From: Rhizobium etli CFN 42
Lineage (GTDB): Bacteria > Pseudomonadota > Alphaproteobacteria > Rhizobiales > Rhizobiaceae
DNA: 64,000 bases
Reading direction: 5' to 3'
Assembly: GCF_000092045.1 (NCBI RefSeq)
Contig: NC_007761.1
Location: 2,669,001 to 2,733,000, forward strand
Under the pieces are notes generated by a model. The model was given only the letters and a program-made list of their open reading frames with translations. It was not told where the DNA came from and did not search any database. Shown here piece after piece: positions 11,040 through 19,918 of the stretch. Every line of letters starts with the position of its first letter. Positions within the stretch are counted from its first letter, which is position 1. A program made the translations under genes and the position numbers.

Positions 11040-11996
11040 TCATGACCGCGGCATCGGCAGCAATATCTTCTTCTCGATCTGGCCGGCCACCGAGAACACC
11101 AGGATCTCCGTCTCCCTGCCGATCCGGGTGCCATCCATCAGTCTGACGATATCATCGACGCCGCCGACCGGGCTGCCGTCGATGGCGAGGATGTAATCGC
11201 CCTCCTGCAGCCCGCCCTTTGCCGCCGGCCCCTCCGGTTCGACCCTGCGGACGCGAACGGATGTCGTTTGAACCGTACCCGCCGCAAGTGCGACCCGTCG
11301 CGGTAGCACGATCGTGTCGCCTGCTATGCCGATGAAGGCGCGCCTGACCTGACCATAGCGAAGAATCTCCGACACCACGAAATTGGCGGTGTTCGATGCA
11401 ACGGCAAAGGCGATGCTCTGTGCGCCCTGGATGACGGCGGTGTTGACGCCGATAACCTCGCCGCCGGAAGACACCAGCGGCCCGCCGGAATTACCCGGAT
11501 TGAGCGCGGCATCGGTCTGGATGACATCCTCCATCAGCCGGCCGCTGGCCGCCCGCATCGACCGGCCCAGCGCCGACACGATACCGGCGGTGACGGTCCA
11601 TTCGAAGCCGAGCGGATTTCCGATGGCGATGGCGATATGGCCCCTGCGCAGGCGCTGGGAATCCCCGAGCCTCGCCCAGGCGCCGGTGCTAGCATTGGCG
11701 CGAATAAGAGCGATATCGGTATCGATATCCCGGCCGAGCACCCGACCTTCGGTGACGAAGCCATCGGGCGTGGTGATGCGAACGACCTTGGCGTCGTCGA
11801 CGACGTGGCTGTTGGTGATGATCAGGCCGTCAGGCGAGACAGCGAATCCCGACCCGTGCCCCTGCCGGCCTCCAAACCGCTCGATCCGGCTGACAGCCGG
11901 TCCGACCGTGTCGACTGCTGCTGCAAGCGATTGCGAATAGGCATCGACCAGCGCCCAGTCTTTCTGGGGCGCTATATCCTTATCCATGTAACCCAT
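11040..11996 (-). CDS. HtrA/DegP-like S1C serine protease with one PDZ domain
   Basis: 318 aa. The protease domain has the full catalytic triad: His in TNSHVVDD, Asp in DTDIALIRA, and Ser in NPGNSGGPLVS. A single C-terminal PDZ domain follows (about residues 230-315, with KGGLQEGDYILAIDGSPV). Unlike DegP, no signal peptide or membrane anchor precedes the protease domain; the protein starts MGYMDKDIAPQKDW. A cytoplasmic role is therefore inferred, or the true N-terminus is elsewhere. The ATG at 11996 has GAGGATC upstream. It stands alone between dusA and a divergent gap. Confidence 0.88.
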   Translation of the reverse strand: MGYMDKDIAPQKDWALVDAYSQSLAAAVDTVGPAVSRIERFGGRQGHGSGFAVSPDGLIITNSHVVDDAKVVRITTPDGFVTEGRVLGRDIDTDIALIRANASTGAWARLGDSQRLRRGHIAIAIGNPLGFEWTVTAGIVSALGRSMRAASGRLMEDVIQTDAALNPGNSGGPLVSSGGEVIGVNTAVIQGAQSIAFAVASNTANFVVSEILRYGQVRRAFIGIAGDTIVLPRRVALAAGTVQTTSVRVRRVEPEGPAAKGGLQEGDYILAIDGSPVGGVDDIVRLMDGTRIGRETEILVFSVAGQIEKKILLPMPRS

Positions 11997-12531
11997 GATC
12001 TGATCCTCAGGCGGCAGACGGCCGTCCCGCCGCCGGCAAAGCAATCGCGGATGCGATCGTCGCCATGACGTTGTTGTGAGGAATTAGATGGTTGGGCGTC
12101 GATCCCCGTTCAAGTGAGCGCCAGCGCGCTGCATCCGAACAATATAATCGAGGGCAAAATACACCTACCCGAACGTATAGATTGCACGAACGGGAATAAA
12201 GTGGCTCATTGTGGACATTGCCCGTTAGCTCGGCCGCCTTCACGGCGCTGCCGAGCGACCGTGATCAAGGAATGTCGCAGCGCGAAGCAGTCGGGCAAGG
12301 ACCGCCCTATTGCGTCGCCGTCACCGGTTAACAGGGCACTGCGCGTCCTGGCAACTGACTATGCAAACTTCTGTCATATCAATAGAGTAGAACGATGCAT
12401 TCAATAAGCACATCATATTGTCGATTCCATCCCCAGGCGTGACTCTCCTATTGGCGTCACGGCGCTCGTGGCGCTGCCAATCCCGCCTGCAGCAGCCTGT
12501 TTAGTCGATCCAACCCACCAGGAGCCATGAG
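11997..12531. other. intergenic region, AT-richer
   Basis: 535 bp separating divergent genes. Between about 12120 and 12440 the sequence is richer in AT than its surroundings. No gene could be supported. CGTGAC/GTCACG half-sites (about 12439-12461) flank a 12-bp spacer shortly before the hydrolase and may be an operator. Confidence 0.35.
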
Positions 12532-13368
12532 ATGAGCACAGTCACAACGAAGGACGGCGTCGAAATTTTCTATAAGGATTGGGGGCCGAAGACTGCCCAG
12601 CCGATCATGTTCCATCACGGCTGGCCGCTGTGCTCTGACGACTGGGACGCCCAGATGCTGTTCTTCCTCGACAAGGGTTACCGCGTCGTCGCCCATGATC
12701 GGCGTGGCCACGGCCGCTCCACCCAGGTGGCCGACGGCCACGACATGGATCATTACGCTGCCGATGCAGCAGCCGTCGTCGAGCATCTCGATCTCCGGAA
12801 TACCGTCCATGTCGGCCATTCCACCGGCGGCGGCGAAGCGACCCATTATGTCGCCCGCCACGGCCAGCCGCAGGGCCGGGTCGCCAAGCTCGTCATAATA
12901 GGCGCCGTACCGCCGATTATGGTGAAAACCGATGCCAATCCTGGCGGCCTGCCGATCGAAGTCTTCGACGACCTGCGCAGGCAGCTCGCCGCCAACCGCG
13001 CCCAATTCTATCATGACCTGCCGGCCGGCCCCTTCTACAGCTTCAACCGGCCGGGTGCGAAAGTATCGGAACCAGTCATCAACAATTGGTGGCGCCAGGG
13101 CATGATCGGCGGCGCCAAGGCGCATTACGACGGTATCAAGGCCTTCTCGGAAACCGACTTCACCGAAGACCTGAAGATCATCACCGTGCCGACCCTCGTC
13201 ATGCATGGCGACGACGACCAGATCGTGCCGATCGCCGACTCCGCGCTGCTTTCGTCGAAGCTTCTGCAGAATGCGACGCTGAAGGTCTACGAGAAATTCC
13301 CGCACGGCATGTGCACGACCCATGCCGATATCATAAATCCCGACATCCTCGCCTTCATCAAAGGCTGA
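12532..13368 (+). CDS. alpha/beta hydrolase, cofactor-free haloperoxidase/arylesterase type
   Basis: A 278-aa single-domain alpha/beta hydrolase closest in pattern to non-heme chloroperoxidases. The nucleophile elbow is GHSTGGG (Ser about 97), the acid is in HGDDDQIVP (Asp about 227), and the base is in FPHGMC (His about 258). The oxyanion HGWPL motif near residue 29 is present. The family hydrolyses esters and forms peracids; native substrates are rarely known. CCAGGAG lies about 7 nt before the ATG, and a terminator follows. There is no signal peptide. Confidence 0.9.
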   Translation: MSTVTTKDGVEIFYKDWGPKTAQPIMFHHGWPLCSDDWDAQMLFFLDKGYRVVAHDRRGHGRSTQVADGHDMDHYAADAAAVVEHLDLRNTVHVGHSTGGGEATHYVARHGQPQGRVAKLVIIGAVPPIMVKTDANPGGLPIEVFDDLRRQLAANRAQFYHDLPAGPFYSFNRPGAKVSEPVINNWWRQGMIGGAKAHYDGIKAFSETDFTEDLKIITVPTLVMHGDDDQIVPIADSALLSSKLLQNATLKVYEKFPHGMCTTHADIINPDILAFIKG

Positions 13369-13400
13369 TCCGACGTGCCGCCAGGCGCTAACGAGGCGCC

Positions 13401-13420
13401 CGGCGGCCACGCCGCTTTTT
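13401..13420 (+). terminator. intrinsic terminator of the hydrolase gene
   Basis: GCGGC-cac-GCCGC followed by five T residues, 35 bp past the stop codon. Confidence 0.65.
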
Positions 13421-13423
13421 GGC

Positions 13424-13450
13424 AAAACGGTTTTATCATGAAACCGTTTT
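13424..13450. repeat. perfect 10-bp inverted repeat
   Basis: AAAACGGTTT-tatcatg-AAACCGTTTT is a perfect dyad flanked by A and T runs. It lies between the hydrolase terminator and a small gene. It could be a second, bidirectional terminator or an operator for the small gene 22 bp downstream. Confidence 0.6.
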
Positions 13451-13472
13451 CGTCGATTTGCGTTTAGCGGCC

Positions 13473-13649
13473 ATGACAAGAGAACGTGAACCCTCATCAA
13501 AGGCTTACCGGCAGGATCGTTTCGAAAATACCGAGCGAGCCGCAAAGGAAACCATCGAGGCGGAGCAGCGGGCTCGCCGGGAAAAGACCAAACGCCTGAA
13601 AGAGCTGCGCCTGTCGCAGCAGGGCGGTAAGGATCCCGCGGCCAAATAG
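13473..13649 (+). CDS. small highly charged helical protein
   Basis: 58 aa, nearly all polar: MTREREPSSKAYRQDRF, then a long predicted helix rich in Glu, Arg and Lys (ERAAKETIEAEQRARREKTK). I have no functional assignment. The ATG at 13473 is preferred over a TTG at 13419, because the latter would start inside the upstream palindrome. Confidence 0.55.
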   Translation: MTREREPSSKAYRQDRFENTERAAKETIEAEQRARREKTKRLKELRLSQQGGKDPAAK

Positions 13650-13839
13650 AGATCTTCTGCCCGCCTATTCAGTCCGGCCGAGGCGCCGATTGATTTCAGC
13701 TCCACCCCGGCGCCGCGTCTTGCCGCGGCTCCCATATTGTTCTGCTTTCGGACGTTCGCCCATCTTGCGAAGCAAAGGCTGCGAAATTATCTTTTTTTGC
13801 ACAATAGCGATTCACGGCATCCCAAAAGGGCTGATTGCG

Positions 13840-14055
13840 ATGTCAGACAAGCTTTTCAGCACGCGTGACGAACCACTCGCCTCCGCAGATCTCGATATTT
13901 GCAGGCGTGTACATGAAGCACTGTGTAGCGGGCTTAATATTGATAGAGCAGGCGGGGAAGCCGATCGTCTCGGAGCCCTGATCATCGAGCTTTATCGGCA
14001 GGGTGTGCATGATGAAGACCAGCTTCGACTGCTTGCCGGCGGGAAGCGGGTCTGA
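13840..14055 (+). CDS. small hypothetical protein
   Basis: 71 aa beginning MSDKLFSTRDEPLASADLDI, with a helical body (CRRVHEALCSGLNIDR, RLGALIIELYRQGVHDEDQLRLLAGGKRV). It is acidic and soluble with no signal. The pattern resembles short regulators or tethering factors in rhizobia, but no family is recognised. It precedes a long inverted repeat that probably ends transcription. Confidence 0.6.
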   Translation: MSDKLFSTRDEPLASADLDICRRVHEALCSGLNIDRAGGEADRLGALIIELYRQGVHDEDQLRLLAGGKRV

Positions 14056-14144
14056 CGGCGCGTGTCAGTTTCCCCGCGACACCTCTGCCCGTGATCCTCG
14101 TTTCAGACGCACAAAGGGTGCGCTAACGCTCTGAATCTAACTAT

Positions 14145-14183
14145 GTATCGGCTCGAAAATCTATTCCGATTTCGAGCCGATAC
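14145..14183. terminator. 14-bp inverted repeat between convergent genes
   Basis: GTATCGGCTCGAAA and its exact reverse complement TTTCGAGCCGATAC are separated by 11 nt. The element sits between two convergent genes, so a bidirectional terminator is the simplest reading. There is no T-tract, so an insertion footprint or protein site is also possible. Confidence 0.55.
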
Positions 14184-14203
14184 GCTAGCCATTTTCGGGT
14201 GAT

Positions 14204-15157
14204 TTAGAGGCCGGTCGCCTCGGTACTCGTTGCTGTGGCCGAGGTTTCTGTTGAATCGACAGCCGGCGCCGACTCGGTCGTTCCCGATACTTCTTCCGTG
14301 CTGCCCGTCTCGGCTTCCGGCGTTTCCGCGGTCGCGCTAGGATCTGTCGTCTCGCTGCCCTCGGCGGTTTCGCCAGCCGGAGTCTCGGTTGCCGGAGTCT
14401 CCGTCGTCGGGGTCTCCCCCACCGGTTCTTCCGCGACCGGCGCCGCAGCCGCCAACGCGTCTCTCATCTGGTCGATCGTGCCGACAGCCGTGCCGATACC
14501 GAGCGTGTCCTTGGCCCAGGCCAAACCTTCGGGGGTGAGCGTGCCCTTCTTGGTCGCCGAAGCCAGTGCTGCCGTCAGAGCGGCGTCGCCGAGAACAGGA
14601 TCGTCCGCCGGCGGGGCAACCCCGTTGGCCAGCTCATATTGAGCGTAAGCGGTAGCGTACGCCGCAATTGCAGCCATACGCGGATCCGCCGTGTTCATGA
14701 GGGCATGGAAATTGCGTTTCAAGGAATTGAGACCGGCAAGCTGTGCTGCGGGTTTCTTGGCCGACTTTTCCGCGGGCGCCTTGACGGAGGTCGTCTTCTT
14801 GGCGCCGCCTTTCGTGGTCACGCTCTGCTTGGTCGTATTCGCCTGGCCTGTCTTGCCGCTGGACTTGTTCGAGCCATGGCCGATCTCCGTCTTCCCGCCT
14901 GAGCTGGAGCTTCCCTTTCCGCCGCCGCTGCTATGGCTGCCGCCGCCGTTGCCGCCGCCACTGCCACCGCCGTTGCCGCCCCCGCCACCGCCGTGATCAC
15001 CACCGCCACCCCCGTGACCACCACCGCCACCGCCGTTGCCGCCACCGCCACCACCTTTTGCGAAGGCGGGCGATGTATCGGTAAAGACGATGTTGAGGGG
15101 CGCAAGCGCAAGACTGGTGGATAGACAGAGAAGGCCGATGATTCTGGAGAGCTGCAT
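14204..15157 (-). CDS. glycine-rich secreted protein with acidic Thr/Pro tail
   Basis: 317 aa in four parts. First is a signal peptide (residues 1 to about 33, ending SPAFA). Second is a glycine tract of about 40 residues built from GGGGG-[NHD/S] units. Third is a basic Ser/Lys/Thr linker leading to a compact helical domain (LNSLKRNFHALMNTADPRMAAIAAYATAYAQ, split here at about residues 143-175). Fourth is an acidic low-complexity tail of repeated ETPATETPAGET-like units. It is probably exported to the periplasm or surface. Gly-rich tracts of this kind can phase-separate or bind polysaccharide, but no function is known. Expression is monocistronic and divergent from a BA14K gene. Confidence 0.75.
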   Translation of the reverse strand: MQLSRIIGLLCLSTSLALAPLNIVFTDTSPAFAKGGGGGGNGGGGGGHGGGGGDHGGGGGGNGGGSGGGNGGGSHSSGGGKGSSSSGGKTEIGHGSNKSSGKTGQANTTKQSVTTKGGAKKTTSVKAPAEKSAKKPAAQLAGLNSLKRNFHALMNTADPRMAAIAAYATAYAQYELANGVAPPADDPVLGDAALTAALASATKKGTLTPEGLAWAKDTLGIGTAVGTIDQMRDALAAAAPVAEEPVGETPTTETPATETPAGETAEGSETTDPSATAETPEAETGSTEEVSGTTESAPAVDSTETSATATSTEATGL

Positions 15158-15459
15158 GGTCGTCTTTCTGACATTAAGGTGACGCGTTACATGTCAGGCA
15201 TTGAAGCAGCAGCTCCATAAGAACCAGTTTAAGATCTACTTGCAATTTGAACTTCCTCCAGATTCCGGTCGTCGATAGCGTCCCTTGCGCGCTTTCAGAG
15301 AGGTGTAGCGCAGGAGAACCGCCGATCCGATCGCAATGATTCGGCCGCGCAGTCCATTGCGTTAGCGAATGCGCACATAGTCGGGTCCTGACCGCAAGAG
15401 AAACTTATTTTCTCGGTCCGCGTTATCCCTCCATACTTCCGTGACTCAAGGTGAGTGAC

Positions 15460-15972
15460 ATGAACAGATTCGCCATCATTGCCCTATCGATGGCGACGGC
15501 ATTCTCCGGGGCGCCGGCTACGGCAGGCCCGGCCTTCGTGCCCAGTCCGGTACAACAGGCGGTGCAGCCGCCGCCTGACGGCAGCGATGCTCGGATCATC
15601 GCGGTCGGCTGCAACAACTTCACGAACTGCCCCGGCCAGTTCGATAATGGTCGGAGGTGGTACCCGAGGCGCCACTACTACCGCGATCGCCACTACTACC
15701 GCGATCGCGACTACTATCGGGACGACCGCTATGGCTGGGACCGCCGCTACGATCGCAGATGGCGGCGTCACCACGACAATACCGGCGCCATTATCGGCGG
15801 CTTGGCGGCCGGCGCCATCATCGGCGGCATCATCGCCTCGCAGCCTCGCGCCGCCTACAGCTCGCGCGGATACAGCTCGCACGCCGAGTATTGCTACGCC
15901 CGCTATCGGTCGTACCGCGCCTGGGACAATACCTATCAGCCGAACTACGGCCCGCGCCGTCAGTGCCGGTAA
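15460..15972 (+). CDS. BA14K family secreted protein
   Basis: 170 aa with a signal peptide (MNRFAIIALSMATAFSGAPATA). A Tyr/Arg/Asp repeat (HYYRDRHYYRDRDYYRDD) follows, then a glycine zipper-like hydrophobic stretch (AIIGGLAAGAIIGGIIA) and the C-terminal BA14K signature EYCYARYRSYRAWDNTYQP ending in CR. In Brucella the founder is a lectin-like immunogen of the envelope. The zipper suggests insertion in a membrane. AAGGTGAG lies 5 nt before the ATG at 15460, and a strong terminator follows. Confidence 0.85.
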   Translation: MNRFAIIALSMATAFSGAPATAGPAFVPSPVQQAVQPPPDGSDARIIAVGCNNFTNCPGQFDNGRRWYPRRHYYRDRHYYRDRDYYRDDRYGWDRRYDRRWRRHHDNTGAIIGGLAAGAIIGGIIASQPRAAYSSRGYSSHAEYCYARYRSYRAWDNTYQPNYGPRRQCR

Positions 15973-15996
15973 TCCGAATCGCCGAACGCACGGCCA

Positions 15997-16023
15997 GCCT
16001 CGCATGAAGATGCGGGGCTTTTT
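15997..16023 (+). terminator. intrinsic terminator of the BA14K gene
   Basis: GCCTCGCAT-gaag-ATGCGGGGC, a 9-bp stem with one G-T pair, followed by five T residues. Confidence 0.8.
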
Positions 16024-16113
16024 GCTGTCGCGTAAGCGCTTCCCAGCGGCTCTCAGTCGTGCTTGTCTAGCGAGGATCGAACCATCCGAGCGGCTGCATT
16101 TGCAAGGGGACCT

Positions 16114-16720
16114 ATGACATCAGGAGACACCGCAACGCCCTCCGGCTGCGTGGCCCTGCTTGCGCCGGATTTGGAAAACCTGTCGGGCTTCGAAGCAGCG
16201 CTTGCGGCCGGTTGGTCTCCCGACCCGCGCCGTGCCGGCGACCAGGCCTATATCGGCGGAGAACTCCAGCGGCTGCGCCAGGACAAATTGAAATTTCTCG
16301 ACGATCTTAGTCCGGGCGACAGCCAGCGCACCGTGTCCCCGTCGCCGCGGACGGTTCTTCTCTTCTGGATCTGGGATGGTGAATTCTGCGGCAGCATCAA
16401 CCTCCGCTTTCTTCAGGGCACAGAGCAGCTGCCGCCCGAAGTCTCGGGCCATGTCGGATATTCGGTCGTGCCGTGGAAGCAGGCGCAGCGGCCGCGCCAC
16501 CGCAGCGCTCGGCCTCCTGCTCGATATGGCGGCAAAGCAGGGTCTCACCCGCCTCGTCGTTCTCTGCGACGAGGACAATGACGCTTCTAGGCGCGTGATC
16601 GAGCGCAACGGCGGGCAATTCTTCATGCGCGGTCCGCACCCCTCCGACAGGCCGGAGCGGAGGAAACTCTATTTCTGGCTACATCCCGGGCCGCCGCCTG
16701 AAAAAACATCCGAGCGCTAA
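16114..16720 (+). pseudogene. GNAT acetyltransferase gene with internal frameshift
   Basis: The N-terminal part (MTSGDTATPSGCVALLAPD... to GHVGYSVVPWKQ) and the C-terminal part (SGRATAALGLLLDMAAKQGL...FFMRGPHPSDRP) are in different frames. They join smoothly into a normal 202-residue GNAT protein if one base near 16485 is removed. The break falls inside motif A, the acetyl-CoA loop, so neither fragment can be active. The body is otherwise well preserved, so the lesion is recent or is a sequence error. Confidence 0.75.
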
Positions 16721-16721
16721 A

Positions 16722-16757
16722 GACGGACGGAGCAAGGCTGTCGCCTCTCCGTCCGTC
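16722..16757. terminator. hairpin after the GNAT pseudogene
   Basis: GACGGACGGAG and CTCCGTCCGTC form a perfect 11-bp stem with a 14-nt loop, between two convergent genes. There is no T-tract; it may serve both strands. Confidence 0.6.
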
Positions 16758-16792
16758 CGATCGGCCCAGCTCGGGGTGGGCTGAGCACTCGA

Positions 16793-17665
16793 TCAAAAGG
16801 CAGTCGCCGGCTTCGGCTTCTTCTCGGTCCATTGCGGCGGCGCGCCATATTTGGCGGCCACCATCCCTACCAGCCCAGGTTCGCGGCCGAAGGCGTCGCA
16901 GGCGACGTATTTCGGTTTTCCCCCGAGCCAGGATTTCATCCGCTGGCGGGAGGGAAGCCGGAGGGCCAATCCCTTCGGCTCCCTGCCTGCAATCAGCATA
17001 CGGGAAAATTCGCTGCTGAATTTCCCGGCAAGGGCGTAGGCATCGCCCACCTCGGAAACGCGCGGGTTGTTCTGAAGCGAATTCGCGCCCCGCGCCCAGA
17101 CCATCGCCGCGCGCTGCGCGCCCGACTTGTCGACCGCCTCGGCCTCCACAGCCAGCCCGCCGAGCCCGACCGGCAGGCGCGGCACGCCGACCGGCAGCGC
17201 CAAGCCGGTGCCGACGGTTACGACGGTGGAAACACCTGCCATTGTCTTGTTGGTTGGCACGATGTCGGTGACGACGGAGCGGATCGTCAGATCCGCGGGC
17301 TCGCCTGACTCCACCATCTGATACCGGTCGCTGAGGGAAATGCAGAGTGCCCGGTCGAGCGCATTGGAGACCATCGCCCGGTCTTCAGGCGACTTGATGC
17401 GAGTCGCGGCGCTGAAGGCGAAGCTCGTCGGTTCGATCGCGACCGTCTTTATCGGAGCGAGGCTGAGACCATCGACATAGACGCGCGATTTCGAGAGTTT
17501 GCCCTTGGCCGGCCCGAGATGAGAGTAGGACGTCAGCGTCCCGCCCTCCTTGAGCGGGACCGAGCTGCAGCCGGCAGCAGCCACGGCAAGCGCGAGCGGC
17601 AGGACTAGCGAAAAGGCCCTCGACACCCGTTTTGAAAGAAATGAAGTAAATCGATTGCTGCGCAC
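16793..17665 (-). CDS. DUF3313-like outer-membrane lipoprotein
   Basis: 290 aa. The signal sequence ends in a lipobox (VAAAGC), so the mature protein is lipidated on Cys33. The domain contains GGTLTSYSHLGPAKGKLSKS near the N-terminus and KTVAIEPTSF, which are features of DUF3313 proteins. The family is of unknown function, with a fold related to other outer-membrane lipoproteins. There is no Asp after the lipobox Cys, so sorting to the outer membrane is expected. It is separated by about 100 bp from a two-component pair on the same strand and may be its target (inference). Confidence 0.8.
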   Translation of the reverse strand: MRSNRFTSFLSKRVSRAFSLVLPLALAVAAAGCSSVPLKEGGTLTSYSHLGPAKGKLSKSRVYVDGLSLAPIKTVAIEPTSFAFSAATRIKSPEDRAMVSNALDRALCISLSDRYQMVESGEPADLTIRSVVTDIVPTNKTMAGVSTVVTVGTGLALPVGVPRLPVGLGGLAVEAEAVDKSGAQRAAMVWARGANSLQNNPRVSEVGDAYALAGKFSSEFSRMLIAGREPKGLALRLPSRQRMKSWLGGKPKYVACDAFGREPGLVGMVAAKYGAPPQWTEKKPKPATAF

Positions 17666-17769
17666 TCCGCTTGGCCTCCGTCGCCGTTGATATCAGGCGA
17701 AAGTGGTGGCGAAGAATTGCCGCAGCATTACATTACTCGCGGCAACGCAGACTGCCGGAACAATTCGGC

Positions 17770-19116
17770 CTATCCCAGTTGGATCGCCACCTCGGCCCCT
17801 GCAGCCCTGCGCTCGATGCGGACCTCGCCGCCGTGGTTCAGGACGATCTGCTTAACGAGGCTGAGGCCGAGCCCTGCCCCCTTACTTTTCGGGGTGACGC
17901 GGTAGAAGGGCTCGAACACCAGCTCCCGGTGCTCGGCCGCAATGCCCGGCCCTTCGTCTGCGACGCTGATCCGCCCGCCGCCGGCTGCCGACACAGAGAC
18001 AGTGATCATGCCGCCGCCGCCGCCATGATCGATGGCGTTGCGCAGGAGGTTGCTCACCGCCCGCGGCAGGGCCGAAGGACTGCCCTTGCGTTTCACGCTT
18101 TCGACCTCGCTCTGAAACGTGATCTGGTAACCGGCGCCGATCGCGAGCGGCGCAAGATCGGCCACCACGGTCCGGGCGATTTCGACCAGATCGACGGTCT
18201 CATGGAGATCGGTCGCCTGGTCGTTGCGCTCGAAATCGAGCAGCTGTTCGGCCGTCTCGGCCAGACGCGCGACGTCGTCGAGCAATCGCCGGCGCTCCTG
18301 CCCCTCGGCCGTTCCATCGATCCGCGTCTGCATGATGGCAATCGGCGTCCTCAGTTCATGCGCCGCATCGATCAGGAAGTGCTGCCGCTTGCGGTGCTCG
18401 TTTTCCAACCGGTCGAGCGCCTCGTTGAAGGCGATCACCAGCGGCGCGACCTCCCTCGGAATGCCTTCCAGCGGCAGGCGCGCATCGTAGCGGCGCGGTT
18501 CGATTTCCGATGCCTTGCGGGCAACTTCGCTGACGCTGGCAAGCCCGCGCCTGATGATCCTGGGAACCGCCAGAAAAACCGCGGGCAAGGCGACGGCAAA
18601 CAGCGGCACGTAGATCGGATAAACCGCGCCCATCAGGGTAAGAACCGGCCAGCCTTTGTCGGCGACGCCGCCGAACAGCACCCGGAGTTCGCCCACCGGG
18701 GTCTCCGCGCTCTCGACCGAGGCGATCTCGTCCGTGCCGGCCGCCCCTCTGATGTCGGCCCCTTCGAACAGATAGGTCAGACGCGCAAGTTCGCTATAGG
18801 CTGCGGGAATTGTTCCATAGGATACGAAGGAGCCGTTCGTCGTGGCCGCGACATACCAGAGCCCGTCATATTCTCGTTTCAGCGCGTCGAGCTCCGGCGT
18901 ATCTTTGACTTCGAGTCGCCCTTCGGCATCGAGTGAAACGGCCGGCGCCAGCACTGATGTGATATGGTCCTCCAGCGCGACATTCGGCGAGAGGATCGTC
19001 GCACCATAGAAGCAGAGCCCGATGGTGACGGCCGTCACCACGCCCGCGAAGACGAGGCTGAGCTGCCAGCCGAGCCGCCACCAGAGCGAAGGGTTGGCCT
19101 TGCTCCCCCTTCCCAT
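17770..19116 (-). CDS. sensor histidine kinase
   Basis: 448 aa membrane kinase. TM1 spans about residues 14-36, a periplasmic sensor region of about 120 residues follows, then TM2 near residues 160-185 and a HAMP-like linker. The phosphoacceptor is in HELRTPIA. The catalytic ATPase domain has the N box NLLRNAIDHGG, G1 DEGPGI and G2 GAGLGLSLV. The layout resembles QseC/TctE-type kinases. The ATG at 19116 overlaps the stop of the response regulator gene (TGATG), so the two are translationally coupled; a GTG at 19119 would add one residue. The signal sensed is unknown. Confidence 0.92.
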   Translation of the reverse strand: MGRGSKANPSLWWRLGWQLSLVFAGVVTAVTIGLCFYGATILSPNVALEDHITSVLAPAVSLDAEGRLEVKDTPELDALKREYDGLWYVAATTNGSFVSYGTIPAAYSELARLTYLFEGADIRGAAGTDEIASVESAETPVGELRVLFGGVADKGWPVLTLMGAVYPIYVPLFAVALPAVFLAVPRIIRRGLASVSEVARKASEIEPRRYDARLPLEGIPREVAPLVIAFNEALDRLENEHRKRQHFLIDAAHELRTPIAIMQTRIDGTAEGQERRRLLDDVARLAETAEQLLDFERNDQATDLHETVDLVEIARTVVADLAPLAIGAGYQITFQSEVESVKRKGSPSALPRAVSNLLRNAIDHGGGGGMITVSVSAAGGGRISVADEGPGIAAEHRELVFEPFYRVTPKSKGAGLGLSLVKQIVLNHGGEVRIERRAAGAEVAIQLG

Positions 19117-19787
19117 CACTCTTCCCTCATGAGATAGCCGACGCCGCGGATATTGTGGATCGAAACCTCGGCCCCGGCATCGGTTAGCCGCTTTCGCAGC
19201 CGCGATATATGCGCATCGAGCGCATTCGACTGGATTTTTTCCTCATAATTGTAGACCGCCGCCTCCAGCGTCGAGCGCAGCACGGTCTTCTCCTTGCGCT
19301 TGGCGAGGGCGGCGAGCACCAGAAGCTCGCGCCGGGGCAGATCGAGCGGCGTATCGCCGACGGTAACGCTGAGATGTAAGGGATCGATCACCATCCGCCC
19401 GGCCGTGATCTTGAGTTCGGAAAGGTTCGGCTGCCGGCGCAGCACGGCCCTGAGCCGCGCCATCAGCTCTTCGACCAGAAACGGCTTTCCGAGATAGTCG
19501 TCGGCACCGAGATCGAGCCCTTCCACCCGCTGCTTCGGCTCGTTCAGCGCCGTCAGCACGATGATCGGCGTATCCCTCCCCGTTCGCCTGAGCTCCGGAA
19601 TGAACCGCAGCCCCTCGCCATCAGGCAGGCGCCGGTCGAGCAGGATCGCATCATAGTGGTTCTGCCGCGTCAGCTCGACGGCATCGCCGAGATGCATTGT
19701 GTGATCCGTCACGATCCCATGCTTGCCGAGCGCCGCCGACAGCGCCCCGGCCAGCTCCCTCTCGTCCTCGATCAACAGAATCCGCAT
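19116..19787 (-). CDS. OmpR/PhoB-family response regulator
   Basis: 223 aa. The receiver domain has acidic residues EDE near the N-terminus, the phosphorylated Asp in ILLDRRLPDG (about residue 51), Thr in VLTALN and Lys in GKPF. The C-terminal winged helix ends with IHNIRGVGYLMREE, typical of OmpR-type DNA binders. It is the first gene of the pair with the kinase. AAGGA lies 10 nt before the ATG at 19787; longer in-frame starts upstream lack support. The lipoprotein gene downstream of the kinase is a candidate target. Confidence 0.93.
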   Translation of the reverse strand: MRILLIEDERELAGALSAALGKHGIVTDHTMHLGDAVELTRQNHYDAILLDRRLPDGEGLRFIPELRRTGRDTPIIVLTALNEPKQRVEGLDLGADDYLGKPFLVEELMARLRAVLRRQPNLSELKITAGRMVIDPLHLSVTVGDTPLDLPRRELLVLAALAKRKEKTVLRSTLEAAVYNYEEKIQSNALDAHISRLRKRLTDAGAEVSIHNIRGVGYLMREE

Positions 19788-19918
19788 CGCCCACCATTCC
19801 TTGCGCCCAGGTTTCGGCCGCAAGGGTTGCAGCAACATTGCGGAACTTGAAAGGCAGCCGGTCATGCTGCCGCAATTGTTGCCGCCGAGGATCGGGCATC
19901 ACAATTCAGGACGTCAGC

